Positions 39,890 through 47,625 of a stretch of DNA of 64,000 nt are shown one piece after another (position 1 is the stretch's first letter; each line of letters opens with the position of its first letter). The notes below the pieces were generated by a model. It ran no database searches, was not told the DNA's origin, and was given only the letters and a program-made list of their open reading frames with translations. Source of the DNA: Flavobacterium cupreum (GTDB lineage: Bacteria; Bacteroidota; Bacteroidia; Flavobacteriales; Flavobacteriaceae). The stretch is taken from NCBI RefSeq assembly GCF_003996965.1, contig NZ_QWDM01000005.1, positions 62,001 through 126,000 on the forward strand. Reading direction: 5' to 3'. The position numbers were made by a program, and so were the translations under genes.

Positions 39890-42007
39890 TTATTTTTTTA
39901 CCATCTCTGCCAAAATTTCAATTTCTCTTTCAGAAGCACTTTTTGGAGGATTAGAATACAATTTCAAAATTTCATCATCAAATTGATTTTTCAGACTACT
40001 ATTTTCAATATCTCTTAAATTTAATAGTGCTTTCGAACGAACATAAGTTGACTCACTTCTCAAAGACATCATATATAATTTTTTAATATCGTCTTCTTCA
40101 AAATCGGCTGATTTCAAAATGGAGTATTTTAAAATAAACTGAGCAAATAACAAAGAGCCTTTATTATTGTTAATATTCTTCTTCAATGAATTTTGCAGTA
40201 AAGAAAAACTGGAAACATTTTTGATGCTCTCCCCTATTGCACTTTCAATTGTAATGCGCTCCGGTTTTGTTTCTACTTTAAAATATTTGTTGATTTCTTT
40301 TAAAGAATTATTGATACTGTTTTCTTCTTTTTTACCTTTTTCTTCCCAGGCATCTTTTAATCCTACAGTTTTGTTAAATACTAATTTAGAAGGAGTTGAA
40401 TCCTTATCCACCGTAAAATAACCCAAACGCTGAAACTGGAATTTATCTTCATTCTGAGCGGTTGCCAGACTCGGTTCTACAAATCCGGTAATCACTTCCA
40501 ATGAATTTGGATTCACAAAATCCAGGAAGTTTTTCTCTTTATAACTGTCCGGTGCTTCATCTGTAAACAAACGATCATACATGCGAACTTCAGCCTGAAC
40601 AGCATGTGAAATAGAAACCCAGTGTAAGGTTCCGGATACTTTTCTCTGACTTGCTTCTGTCCCGCTTCCGCTTAAAGAATCGGTATCATAAGTCACGTGA
40701 ATCTCTGTAATATTTCCTTCACCATCTTTTATAACACTTTCACCTTTAATGATATACGCATTTTTAAGACGCACTTCTTTTCCTAAAGTCAGACGGAAAT
40801 ATTTTGCAGGAGCTTCTTCTAAAAAGTCTTCTCTTTCGATATATAATTCTCTTGAAAAAGGTACTTTTCTGAAACCGGCAGTTTCATCTTCCTGATTGTT
40901 TTCAGCTTCCAGCCACTCCTCTTTTCCTTCCGGATAATTGGTAATAATCAATTTAACCGGATCTAAAACAGCCATGACACGAGGGGCAATTTTGTTCAGA
41001 TCTTCGCGAATACAGAATTCCAAAACCGATACATTTATTAAATTATCACGCTTTGCAATTCCAATGGTATTGGCAAAATTACGTAGGGAAGCAGCGGTAT
41101 AACCACGTCTTCTTAATCCTGAAATGGTGGACATTCTTGGATCATCCCATCCGTTAACATGCTTTTCCTTAACCAGTTGCTGTAATTTTCTTTTACTCAC
41201 AACGGTGTGTGAAAGGTTACGTCTTGCAAATTCTCTTTGCTTTGGACGCAGTTTATTATCTTCTAAAATCTGATCTAAAAACCAATCATATAATTCACGG
41301 TGCGGCAGGAATTCAAGTGTACAAAAGGAGTGTGAAATTTGCTCCAAATAATCACTTTGCCCGTGTGCCCAGTCGTACATTGGATAGATTTTCCAGCTAT
41401 CCCCTGTCCTATGGTGATGCTTGTGTAAAATCCTGTACATGATCGGATCACGCATCAGCATATTGGTAGATTTCATGTCTATTTTTGCACGGAGAATATG
41501 AGTTCCAGCCTCAAATTCACCATTTTTCATTCTTTCAAATAAATCTAAATTTTCTTCAACAGAACGGTTTCTGTACGGACTATCAACACCTTCCGTAGAC
41601 GGAGTTCCTTTTTGAATCGCCATATCTTCCGAAGACTGACTGTCCACATAAGCTTTATCTTTTTTAATTAATAAAACGGCCCAGTCATATAACTGCTGAA
41701 AATAATCGGAAGCATATCGTTCTTCTGACCAGGTATACCCCAACCACTCTACATCTTTTTTAATGGCGTCCACAAATTCCTGTTCTTCTTTTTCAGGATT
41801 GGTGTCATCAAAACGTAAATTCACAGGAGACTGATAATCAATACCTAAACCAAAATTTAACGCAATAGAACTTGCATGTCCAATGTGTAAATAACCGTTT
41901 GGTTCCGGTGGAAAACGAAAATGAAGCTTGTTATTTGACAGACCTGATTTTAGATCTTCTTCTATGATTTGTTCAATAAAATTGAGTGATTTCTCTTCTG
42001 ATGCCAT
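39890..42007 (-). CDS. glnS: Glutaminyl-tRNA synthetase with C-terminal extension
   Basis: 705 residues; the E. coli enzyme has about 554. Charges tRNA-Gln directly. Motifs: HIGH in FPPEPNGYLHIGHASSIALNFGL, KMSKS-type VVSKRKLQQL, with VNLRFDDTNPEKEEQEFVDAI, YDWAHGQSDYLEQISHSFCTLEF and WDDPRMSTISGLRRRGYTAASLRNF. The two beta-barrel anticodon-binding domains extend to about residue 555 (RLGYFTVDKDSTPSKLVFNKTVGLKD). The remaining 150 residues are helical, with a HEAT-like segment (YMMSLRSESTYVRSKALLNLRDIENSSLKNQF) and unlike a YqeY domain that some GlnRS carry. An additional tRNA-binding role is possible but inferred. Confidence 0.93.
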   Translation of the reverse strand: MASEEKSLNFIEQIIEEDLKSGLSNNKLHFRFPPEPNGYLHIGHASSIALNFGLGIDYQSPVNLRFDDTNPEKEEQEFVDAIKKDVEWLGYTWSEERYASDYFQQLYDWAVLLIKKDKAYVDSQSSEDMAIQKGTPSTEGVDSPYRNRSVEENLDLFERMKNGEFEAGTHILRAKIDMKSTNMLMRDPIMYRILHKHHHRTGDSWKIYPMYDWAHGQSDYLEQISHSFCTLEFLPHRELYDWFLDQILEDNKLRPKQREFARRNLSHTVVSKRKLQQLVKEKHVNGWDDPRMSTISGLRRRGYTAASLRNFANTIGIAKRDNLINVSVLEFCIREDLNKIAPRVMAVLDPVKLIITNYPEGKEEWLEAENNQEDETAGFRKVPFSRELYIEREDFLEEAPAKYFRLTLGKEVRLKNAYIIKGESVIKDGEGNITEIHVTYDTDSLSGSGTEASQRKVSGTLHWVSISHAVQAEVRMYDRLFTDEAPDSYKEKNFLDFVNPNSLEVITGFVEPSLATAQNEDKFQFQRLGYFTVDKDSTPSKLVFNKTVGLKDAWEEKGKKEENSINNSLKEINKYFKVETKPERITIESAIGESIKNVSSFSLLQNSLKKNINNNKGSLLFAQFILKYSILKSADFEEDDIKKLYMMSLRSESTYVRSKALLNLRDIENSSLKNQFDDEILKLYSNPPKSASEREIEILAEMVKK

Positions 42008-42041
42008 TATTTTATAGTAATTTTAGCAAAGATAAAAAAAA

Positions 42042-42105
42042 GGTTTCAGGTTTCAGGTTTAAAGTTATTTAACTGGCGTTAAACCTGAAACTTTAAACCT
42101 GAAAC
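42042..42105. repeat. GTTTCAGGTTT palindromic repeat
   Basis: GGTTTCAGGTTTAAAGTT (42049-42066) is mirrored by AACTTTAAACCTGAAAC (42089-42105), and a partial extra copy of the 7-mer TTTCAGG precedes it. It fills the divergent gap between glnS and folB, so it also lies in both leaders. Confidence 0.75.
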
Positions 42106-42114
42106 GACAAGAAT

Positions 42115-42474
42115 ATGGGAGTTATAAAACTAAAAAACATTCGAACTTTCTCTTACCACGGATGTTTGATTGAAGAAGGAAAAATTGGATCAGACTATAC
42201 TGTTGATCTAAAAATTAAAACCAATTTGCAGCAATCCGCACAAACAGATCATCTGGCCGACACTGTTGATTACGTGCATTTGAATAAAATTGTTACCGAA
42301 GAAATGGCTATTCGTTCGCATTTATTGGAGCATGTGGCCAAAAGAATCAATATTCGTGTATTGGCAGAGATCAGCTCAATAGAAAAAACTACGGTTTGGG
42401 TTTCTAAAATAAATCCTCCTATTGGTGGTGATGTTGAATCAGTTACTATAAAAATGACCGAAAAAAGGCTGTAA
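42115..42474 (+). CDS. folB: Dihydroneopterin aldolase
   Basis: 119 residues. Converts dihydroneopterin to hydroxymethyl-dihydropterin in folate synthesis; a cytosolic octamer. Signatures: VIKLKNIRTFSYHGCLIEEGKIGSDYTVDLKI (the conserved YHGx2xEE block), ADTVDYVHLNKIVTEEM, and the C-terminal ISSIEKTTVWVSKINPPIGGDVESVTIKM. Length is normal. It is divergent from glnS. The start at 42115 follows the repeat element directly, without a recognisable Shine-Dalgarno sequence, as is usual here. Confidence 0.93.
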   Translation: MGVIKLKNIRTFSYHGCLIEEGKIGSDYTVDLKIKTNLQQSAQTDHLADTVDYVHLNKIVTEEMAIRSHLLEHVAKRINIRVLAEISSIEKTTVWVSKINPPIGGDVESVTIKMTEKRL

Positions 42475-42522
42475 TTCCTGGTTGTAAAAAACTAATTTTT
42501 TAAAATAGTTACTTTTAAAGTT

Positions 42523-42551
42523 TTGAATTTTAAAGATTTTAGTTACTTTTG
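42523..42551 (+). promoter_or_regulatory. Predicted promoter of tRNA-Cys
   Basis: TTG at 42523-42525, an 18-nt spacer and TACTTTTG at 42544-42551 match the Flavobacterium consensus; the tRNA begins 17 bp downstream. Confidence 0.7.
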
Positions 42552-42567
42552 CCATCCGTTCAACTAC

Positions 42568-42638
42568 GGCGTCGTGGCCGAGCGGCTAGGCTGGGCTCTG
42601 CAAAAGCTCCTACTCCGGTTCGAATCCGGACGATGCCT
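42568..42638 (+). tRNA. tRNA-Cys (GCA)
   Basis: Acceptor GGCGTCG pairs with CGATGCC (one G-T). The anticodon stem is GGGCT/AGCTC with loop CTGCAAA, giving anticodon GCA at 42600-42602, which reads UGC/UGU. The T arm is TCCGG-TTCGAAT-CCGGA. No CCA is encoded. It has its own promoter and terminator hairpin. Confidence 0.93.
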
Positions 42639-42640
42639 CT

Positions 42641-42672
42641 AAAACCTTCAAAGCAATTTGAAGGTTTTTTTG
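42641..42672 (+). terminator. Terminator of tRNA-Cys
   Basis: AAAACCTTCAAA and TTTGAAGGTTTT pair with a 4-nt loop followed by a T-run. Confidence 0.85.
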
Positions 42673-42708
42673 TGGTTAATTTTTAGAAAAAATTAGGTAA
42701 AGAATTAC

Positions 42709-42725
42709 GTTCGAATCCGGATGAT
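42709..42725 (+). repeat. Partial duplicate of the tRNA-Cys 3' end
   Basis: GTTCGAATCCGGATGAT repeats the tRNA T-arm and acceptor segment at 42618-42634 (one mismatch in 17, C for T). It lies 91 bp downstream, beyond the tRNA terminator, and looks like a remnant att site or a decayed second tRNA end. Confidence 0.7.
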
Positions 42726-42735
42726 AGTTACTAAC

Positions 42736-42768
42736 AAACCCGACAGGTTTTAAAAACCTGTCGGGTTT
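42736..42768. repeat. CCCGACAGG palindrome, copy 3
   Basis: AAACCCGACAGGTTTT and AAAACCTGTCGGGTTT, near identical to the hairpin downstream of recA (17997). It follows the tRNA-Cys 3'-end duplicate directly. Confidence 0.8.
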
Positions 42769-42786
42769 AATAATTCAGTAAAAGAA

Positions 42787-42811
42787 AAACCCTCTGAAAT
42801 TCAGAGGGTTT
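42787..42811. terminator. Terminator of the GldM-C-like gene
   Basis: Arms AACCCTCTGAA and TTCAGAGGGTT, 11 bp, perfect, with A-run/T-run on either side; read from the minus strand it follows the stop at 42814. Confidence 0.85.
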
Positions 42812-42813
42812 AA

Positions 42814-43575
42814 TTATCTTTTTAAAAGTTTTTTTTCAATTTTCATTCTTCGAATACTATCTCTAATAAACTCTTTATTTTCATAATAGTTTTGCTCTAC
42901 TTCTTTTTCTACAATCATAATTTTAATTGGAACAAGTCTACCTAAAAGATAATTCTCAGAGCCGGGAAAAGAGTAACCAATATCGTAAATTAAGAAAATA
43001 GAACCTTTTTTTGATTTTTTAATTGTATTATTTATATCATCATTAAATTTATTTCCTTTAATGACGATCTTTTTATTAGAAAATTTTATAGTAAAACTAT
43101 TTATTTTATATTGAGAAAGGTCCAAATCAAAAAGACAATCTTCAGATACACCATATTTAATAGTAGAGTTATAAAGTTCTTCTTTTGTCATCTCTAAAAT
43201 ACATCCTTCGCAATTAATTCTATCATTAATTTTTCCTAAAAAGCTTTTAATTCCTTTTATTCTAAACTTATACTCTTCTATTATTTTGGAGCCATTATTT
43301 AATTCAATATTAAGTTTAATTATTGAAAAAAGTCCTTGACCAGGACTAAGTGAATATTTTCCTTCAGATTTTCGACTTAATCCAATACCACTAGCAGTAA
43401 ATGTTTTACAATTTGGAACTGAAATAGATATTGGGTTTAAAACTCCTCTATAAACGACTTTTAAATTATCAGCAGAAACTACAGCTATATTAGATTCGCT
43501 ACTTCTTACGGAATCTTCTTGCGCTGCAATAGATAAAGAAAAACAAAAAAGACAAACTAAAATTTGTATTTTCAT
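42814..43575 (-). CDS. Orphan GldM C-terminal-domain-like exported protein
   Basis: 253 residues from the ATG at 43575, with signal peptide MKIQILVCLFCFSLSIAAQ; an upstream TTG at 43587 is less likely. The mature part begins SNIAVVSADNLKVVYRGVLNPISISVPNCKTFTASGIGLS, then GKYSLSPGQGLFSIIKLNI and EEYKFRIKGIKSFLGKIND, which is the order of motifs in the periplasmic C-terminal domains of GldM, the T9SS/gliding motor protein. Here no N-terminal membrane helix pair is present, so it is a free periplasmic GldM-C-like module. The C-terminal half (YLLGRLVPIKIMIVEKEVEQ) is less conserved. No gldKLN genes are next to it. It is directly downstream of the LysE-type gene (12 bp or less), so cotranscription is likely. 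Confidence 0.68.
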   Translation of the reverse strand: MKIQILVCLFCFSLSIAAQEDSVRSSESNIAVVSADNLKVVYRGVLNPISISVPNCKTFTASGIGLSRKSEGKYSLSPGQGLFSIIKLNIELNNGSKIIEEYKFRIKGIKSFLGKINDRINCEGCILEMTKEELYNSTIKYGVSEDCLFDLDLSQYKINSFTIKFSNKKIVIKGNKFNDDINNTIKKSKKGSIFLIYDIGYSFPGSENYLLGRLVPIKIMIVEKEVEQNYYENKEFIRDSIRRMKIEKKLLKR

Positions 43576-43587
43576 AATATTAAACAA

Positions 43588-44268
43588 CTACTTCTTCTCA
43601 ATCTTTTCAAAGGCATTTCTAACCATTTCTTTTTCTTTTGGAAACCATCCCTGAGTGATGAGCACTACCCCGAAAACCATTAAAACAATGCTAATTGCTT
43701 TTTTTATTTTTACGATATTAGTGGGTGTCATCTTAGATTTTAATTGTTTGGCTAATAATATTTTAAGACAATCAACTACTAAATAAGTAATGATTACAGA
43801 AGTAAAAAAAGTAAACATTCTTGAATTTTGCATGTCTAATTTTGGTCCTACAGAAATGATAACTGCCAGCCAGAAACCCAGTACACCAATGTTAATAACG
43901 TTGAGTAAAAATCCCTTTATAAACAAACTGCCGTAGTTTCTTTTTATGATATCACGATCTATTTCCTCGTCATTTATTTTTTCGTCATTTTTTAATTTTA
44001 TAAAAGAAATTATACCGTATGCCAGCATAATAATACCCCCAAAAATAAAAAGTGCAGGTTTATCTTTTAAGCTTTGAATTAATCTGTAACTTCCCAGGTA
44101 TGCAATTCCTATAAAAAAAATATCACCTAATACTACACCAAGATCAAAAACTATCGCAGCCCTGAATCCTTTTGTAATACTGGTTTCCAGTAGTATAAAA
44201 AATACCGGCCCTACCATGAAGCTAAGGAAAAGTCCCCATGGCAGTCCAGCTAAAATATCATTTATCAT
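43588..44268 (-). CDS. LysE-family transporter
   Basis: 226 residues with about six membrane segments (for example residues 8-30, GLPWGLFLSFMVGPVFFILLETSI, and about 43-62, VLGDIFFIGIAYLGSYRLI). The GPVFFILLE block and the loop of charges after helix 3 (KLKNDEKINDEEIDRD) fit the LysE/RhtB family of amino-acid and metabolite exporters, although the classic GPN is GPV here. The substrate is unknown. It lies between DUF2807 and the GldM-C-like gene, 14 bp after the former, in a minus-strand run with rnr. Confidence 0.8.
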   Translation of the reverse strand: MINDILAGLPWGLFLSFMVGPVFFILLETSITKGFRAAIVFDLGVVLGDIFFIGIAYLGSYRLIQSLKDKPALFIFGGIIMLAYGIISFIKLKNDEKINDEEIDRDIIKRNYGSLFIKGFLLNVINIGVLGFWLAVIISVGPKLDMQNSRMFTFFTSVIITYLVVDCLKILLAKQLKSKMTPTNIVKIKKAISIVLMVFGVVLITQGWFPKEKEMVRNAFEKIEKK

Positions 44269-44282
44269 TCAAATATAATTTC

Positions 44283-44951
44283 TTATTTTACTTCTTCTAT
44301 TTTACCTCCTAAAACCGTTTTCTGATTAATCTGTTTCGGTTTTCCATAAATGTAAATAGAGCCTCCTGCGCTCACTTTTGCATCAACTAATGTAGAAGCA
44401 TTCACATCTGCTTTTCCTCCCGCAGAAACGCTTACTGTTGTTTGTGCAGTACTTAATTTACTTGCCAGAAGATATCCGCCGGCTCCCAAACTTGCATCCT
44501 GATTATCGGCTTTACCGCTTAAGGTAATTTCTCCGCCGGATACAGAACTTACTTTTAGCTTGTTAACATCTAAATCCACATTAATTTTACCGCCTTCCTG
44601 TGCACTCACTTTAAAAGCAGTTGCTTTAATTGCTTCTGTGCTGGAAACATACGCTCCTTCATTTACATCTATAAGCTCTAAATGTTTGTAATATACGGTA
44701 ATATCCAGATCATCTCCGGATAATAATTTAGGAAAAGGCATTCTTAGTTTTAATAAACCTTTCTTGTTAACAACTTCAACTTCTGACTCACGTGCTCCCT
44801 TGATTACAATCTTATTTTCTGAAGACTGTACTAATTTTACACTTAGCTTATCAAATACTTTTACCGAATCAAAATCACCTAAATCTTTGGTAACCTGACC
44901 AAAAGACATCTGAACAAATAAAATTGCAGCTCCTATAATTAACTTTTTCAT
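44283..44951 (-). CDS. Exported DUF2807 (GIN-like) protein
   Basis: 222 residues with signal peptide MKKLIIGAAILFVQMSFGQ. The mature protein is a repetitive beta structure: VKVFDKLSVKLVQSSENKIVIKGARESEVEVV, then alternating strands with turns such as AQEGGKINVDLDVNKLKVSSVSGGEITLSGKADNQDASLGAGGYLLA and VSAGGKADVNASTLVDAKVSAGGSIYIYGKPK. That pattern is the DUF2807 (putative auto-transporter adhesin, head GIN) domain, common in Bacteroidota periplasm. It lies 23 bp downstream of rnr and upstream of the LysE gene. A lipobox is not present. Confidence 0.82.
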   Translation of the reverse strand: MKKLIIGAAILFVQMSFGQVTKDLGDFDSVKVFDKLSVKLVQSSENKIVIKGARESEVEVVNKKGLLKLRMPFPKLLSGDDLDITVYYKHLELIDVNEGAYVSSTEAIKATAFKVSAQEGGKINVDLDVNKLKVSSVSGGEITLSGKADNQDASLGAGGYLLASKLSTAQTTVSVSAGGKADVNASTLVDAKVSAGGSIYIYGKPKQINQKTVLGGKIEEVK

Positions 44952-44974
44952 ACTTTTATTTTTAAATTAAACTC

Positions 44975-47155
44975 CTATTCTGCTCTTCTTAAAAAATGAA
45001 AATCCAGTTGTTTTTTTACTAGATCAGCATTTTTAACTTTTACATATATTTCATCACCCAGTTGTAAAATACTATCTGAAGTTGCGCCAACCAGGGCATA
45101 TTGTTTTTCATCGAAAGTATAGTAATCATCTTTTATTTCTCTGATTCTTACCATTCCCTCACATTTGTTAGAAACGATTTCAACATAAATTCCCCACTCG
45201 GTAACACCCGAAATAACGCCCAGGAATTCTTCGTCCTGATGGTCCTGCATATATTTAACCTGCATGTATTTGATACTGTCGCGTTCTGCGTTAGTCGCCA
45301 GACTTTCCATATTCGAACAATGCAAACATTTCGTTTCATACACTTCTTCGTTTACAGAGGCTCCTTTATCTAAATAATATTGCAACAATCTGTGCACCAT
45401 AACGTCCGGATAACGACGAATCGGAGAAGTGAAATGACTGTAATAATCAAAAGCTAAACCGTAATGACCAATGTTTTCTGTCGAATATTTGGCTTTACTC
45501 ATACTTCTGATTGCAAGCGTATCAATTAAATTCTGCTCTTTTTTACCGTTTACTTCTTCCATCAATGCATTCAATGACTTCGAAATATCGCCTTTGTTAC
45601 GGAAATCTATTTTATATCCGAATTTAGCAATTACGGTTTGCATCGCAATTAACTTATCTTCGTTGGGTTCATCGTGAATCCTGTAAATAAATGTTTTCTT
45701 TTGTTTACCAATGTATTCAGCCACTTTTCTGTTGGCTAAAAGCATAAATTCCTCGATAAGATGATTGGCATCTTTGGAAACTTTAAAATAAACGCCTTCC
45801 GGTTCGCCTTGTTCATCTAAGTTGAATTTTACTTCGACCTTATCAAAAGAAATAGCACCGTTTGCCATTCTTTTCTTTCTCAGAATCTTGGCTAATTCGT
45901 CTAATTTTAAAGTCGCATCCCTTATTTCATCTGAAACCACATACGATTCTCCTGTGATTGAAATATCAACCGGAATGGTATTGTCTTTTGTTTCAATGAT
46001 ATATTGTGCTTCTTCGTAGGCAAATCGCTGATCGGAATAAATTACAGTTCTTCCGAACCACTGGTTAATTACCTGTGCATTTTCTGCCACTTCAAAAATA
46101 GCTGAGAACGTATATTTTTCTTCATTCGGACGTAACGAACATGCAAAATTAGATAAAACTTCCGGAAGCATTGGCACTACCCTGTCTACTAAATAAACTG
46201 AAGTGGCACGTTGATAGGCTTCATCATCCAGGATGGTTCCTTCTTCCAGATAGTACGAAACATCGGCAATGTGAATTCCGATTTCGTAATTTCCATTCTC
46301 TAACTTTTTGAAAGACAAGGCATCATCAAAATCTTTTGCATCTTTCGGATCTATCGTAAACGTAAGTGTATCACGCATGTCACGACGTTTTGCAATTTCA
46401 GCTTCCTGAATCGATGTATCTATTTTCTGAGCAAACACCTCTACTTCTACCGGAAAATCGGATGGTAATCCATATTCAGCCAAAATAGCGTGGATTTCTG
46501 TATTGTGTTCTCCCGGTTTTCCTAAAACTTTAACAACAGATCCAAACGGACTGTCTGCTCTTTTTGGCCAGTCTTCGATTGTAACTAAAACAACATCCCC
46601 ATTTTCTGCTTCTCCGATTTTATCTTTTGGAATAAAAATATCGGTATACATTTTAGGATTTGCCGTCGATACAAAAGCAAAATTGGCCTGAATATCTATT
46701 ACTCCAACAAAGTCGGTTTTATTTCTTTCTACAACCTCAATAACTTCACCTTCAGGTCTTTTTCCTTTTCTTCTGTTATACACATACACTTTTACTTTGT
46801 CTTTGTCCAGTGCACGGTTCAGATTATTGGTCGGGATAAAAACATCTTCCGTAAATTCAGGACAAACAAAATAAGCTGTTTTACGACTTGTCATGTCGAT
46901 TGTCCCTTCGTAATAATCCTGGCTTTCGGCTTTTACCAGATATTTACCGGGTTCAGACTCTATAATTTTTTTTGAAGCAGCCAGAATTTTTAAATCTTTA
47001 ATAATCTGGTTTCTGCTTTTGGTATCATCAAGTTCAAGTTTTGCTCCTATCTGTTTGTAATTAAATGCTTTATTAGGGCTTTGCGATAAAATTTTAAATA
47101 TTTTACTAGAGAAATCATTCTCATTTTTTATCGGCTTTCTAATTTTCTTACTCAT
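44975..47155 (-). CDS. rnr: Ribonuclease R
   Basis: 726 residues. RNase R is a processive 3'-5' exoribonuclease that degrades structured RNA. N-terminal winged-helix-like part (FNYKQIGAKLELDDTKSRNQIIKDLK), two cold-shock-type regions, then the RNB catalytic domain with DTLTFTIDPKDAKDFDDALSF (metal-binding aspartates) and YSHFTSPIRRYPDVMVHRLLQYYL. The C-terminal S1 domain reads FLGVISGVTEWGIYVEIVSNKCEGMVRIREI. The Lys-rich C-tail of the enterobacterial enzyme is absent. Start at 47155. Three further minus-strand genes follow closely. Confidence 0.95.
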   Translation of the reverse strand: MSKKIRKPIKNENDFSSKIFKILSQSPNKAFNYKQIGAKLELDDTKSRNQIIKDLKILAASKKIIESEPGKYLVKAESQDYYEGTIDMTSRKTAYFVCPEFTEDVFIPTNNLNRALDKDKVKVYVYNRRKGKRPEGEVIEVVERNKTDFVGVIDIQANFAFVSTANPKMYTDIFIPKDKIGEAENGDVVLVTIEDWPKRADSPFGSVVKVLGKPGEHNTEIHAILAEYGLPSDFPVEVEVFAQKIDTSIQEAEIAKRRDMRDTLTFTIDPKDAKDFDDALSFKKLENGNYEIGIHIADVSYYLEEGTILDDEAYQRATSVYLVDRVVPMLPEVLSNFACSLRPNEEKYTFSAIFEVAENAQVINQWFGRTVIYSDQRFAYEEAQYIIETKDNTIPVDISITGESYVVSDEIRDATLKLDELAKILRKKRMANGAISFDKVEVKFNLDEQGEPEGVYFKVSKDANHLIEEFMLLANRKVAEYIGKQKKTFIYRIHDEPNEDKLIAMQTVIAKFGYKIDFRNKGDISKSLNALMEEVNGKKEQNLIDTLAIRSMSKAKYSTENIGHYGLAFDYYSHFTSPIRRYPDVMVHRLLQYYLDKGASVNEEVYETKCLHCSNMESLATNAERDSIKYMQVKYMQDHQDEEFLGVISGVTEWGIYVEIVSNKCEGMVRIREIKDDYYTFDEKQYALVGATSDSILQLGDEIYVKVKNADLVKKQLDFHFLRRAE

Positions 47156-47329
47156 ATATCTTTTCTTATAAAGTTTAAAATTACAAATAAGATATCAGAT
47201 AACAGATTTTAACAAATAGAATTATTAAAATTATAACTTTCAAAGGTCATTTCTAATTTGTATATTTAGATAGTCTCAACAACAAATTTACAGTACTGCT
47301 CATTTCTTATCTCTACAAAAAGACCTTTT

Positions 47330-47563
47330 ATGGAAAGCTTTAAAACGATTGCCATATTCAATTATGACCACGAAACGGTTATTCTGAAACATTTATTAGA
47401 GCAGGAAGGAATACCTTATTTTTTTGAAAATGAAATGACATTATCGGTCGTTCCAATGTATTCGGCAGCACTGGGCGGAATCAAACTTAAAATTCATCCC
47501 AACGATTTCGAACAAGTCCAGGAAATTCTGGACAATCTTAACAATCCTCTCAAAATCGTATAA
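47330..47563 (+). CDS. DUF2007-type small protein
   Basis: 77 residues. MESFKTIAIFNYDHETVILKHLLEQEGIPYFFENEMTL and LGGIKLKIHPNDFEQVQEILDNLNNPLKIV are typical of DUF2007 (putative signal-transducing proteins, ferredoxin-like fold). Function is unknown. The last eight codons (Asn-Asn-Pro-Leu-Lys-Ile-Val-stop) occur again at 49134-49156 beyond the next gene, so the 3' end of this gene was duplicated or split by an insertion. It is divergent from rnr and convergent with the propeller protein. Confidence 0.8.
   Translation: MESFKTIAIFNYDHETVILKHLLEQEGIPYFFENEMTLSVVPMYSAALGGIKLKIHPNDFEQVQEILDNLNNPLKIV
47540..47559 (+). repeat. 20-bp direct repeat, left copy (3' end of DUF2007)
   Basis: AACAATCCTCTCAAAATCGT is identical to 49134-49153. 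Including the next five bases the match is 24 of 25. The two copies bracket the T9SS propeller gene. Confidence 0.9.
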
Positions 47564-47575
47564 AATTATTATAAT

Positions 47576-47607
47576 TAAAAAAGCTACCGGAAAGGGTAGC
47601 TTTTTTA
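47576..47607. terminator. Hairpin between DUF2007 and propeller genes
   Basis: Arms AAAAAAGCTACC and GGTAGCTTTTTT, A-run and T-run on both sides, shared by the two convergent genes. Confidence 0.88.
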
Positions 47608-47625
47608 ATAACATATTGTCTTGTT

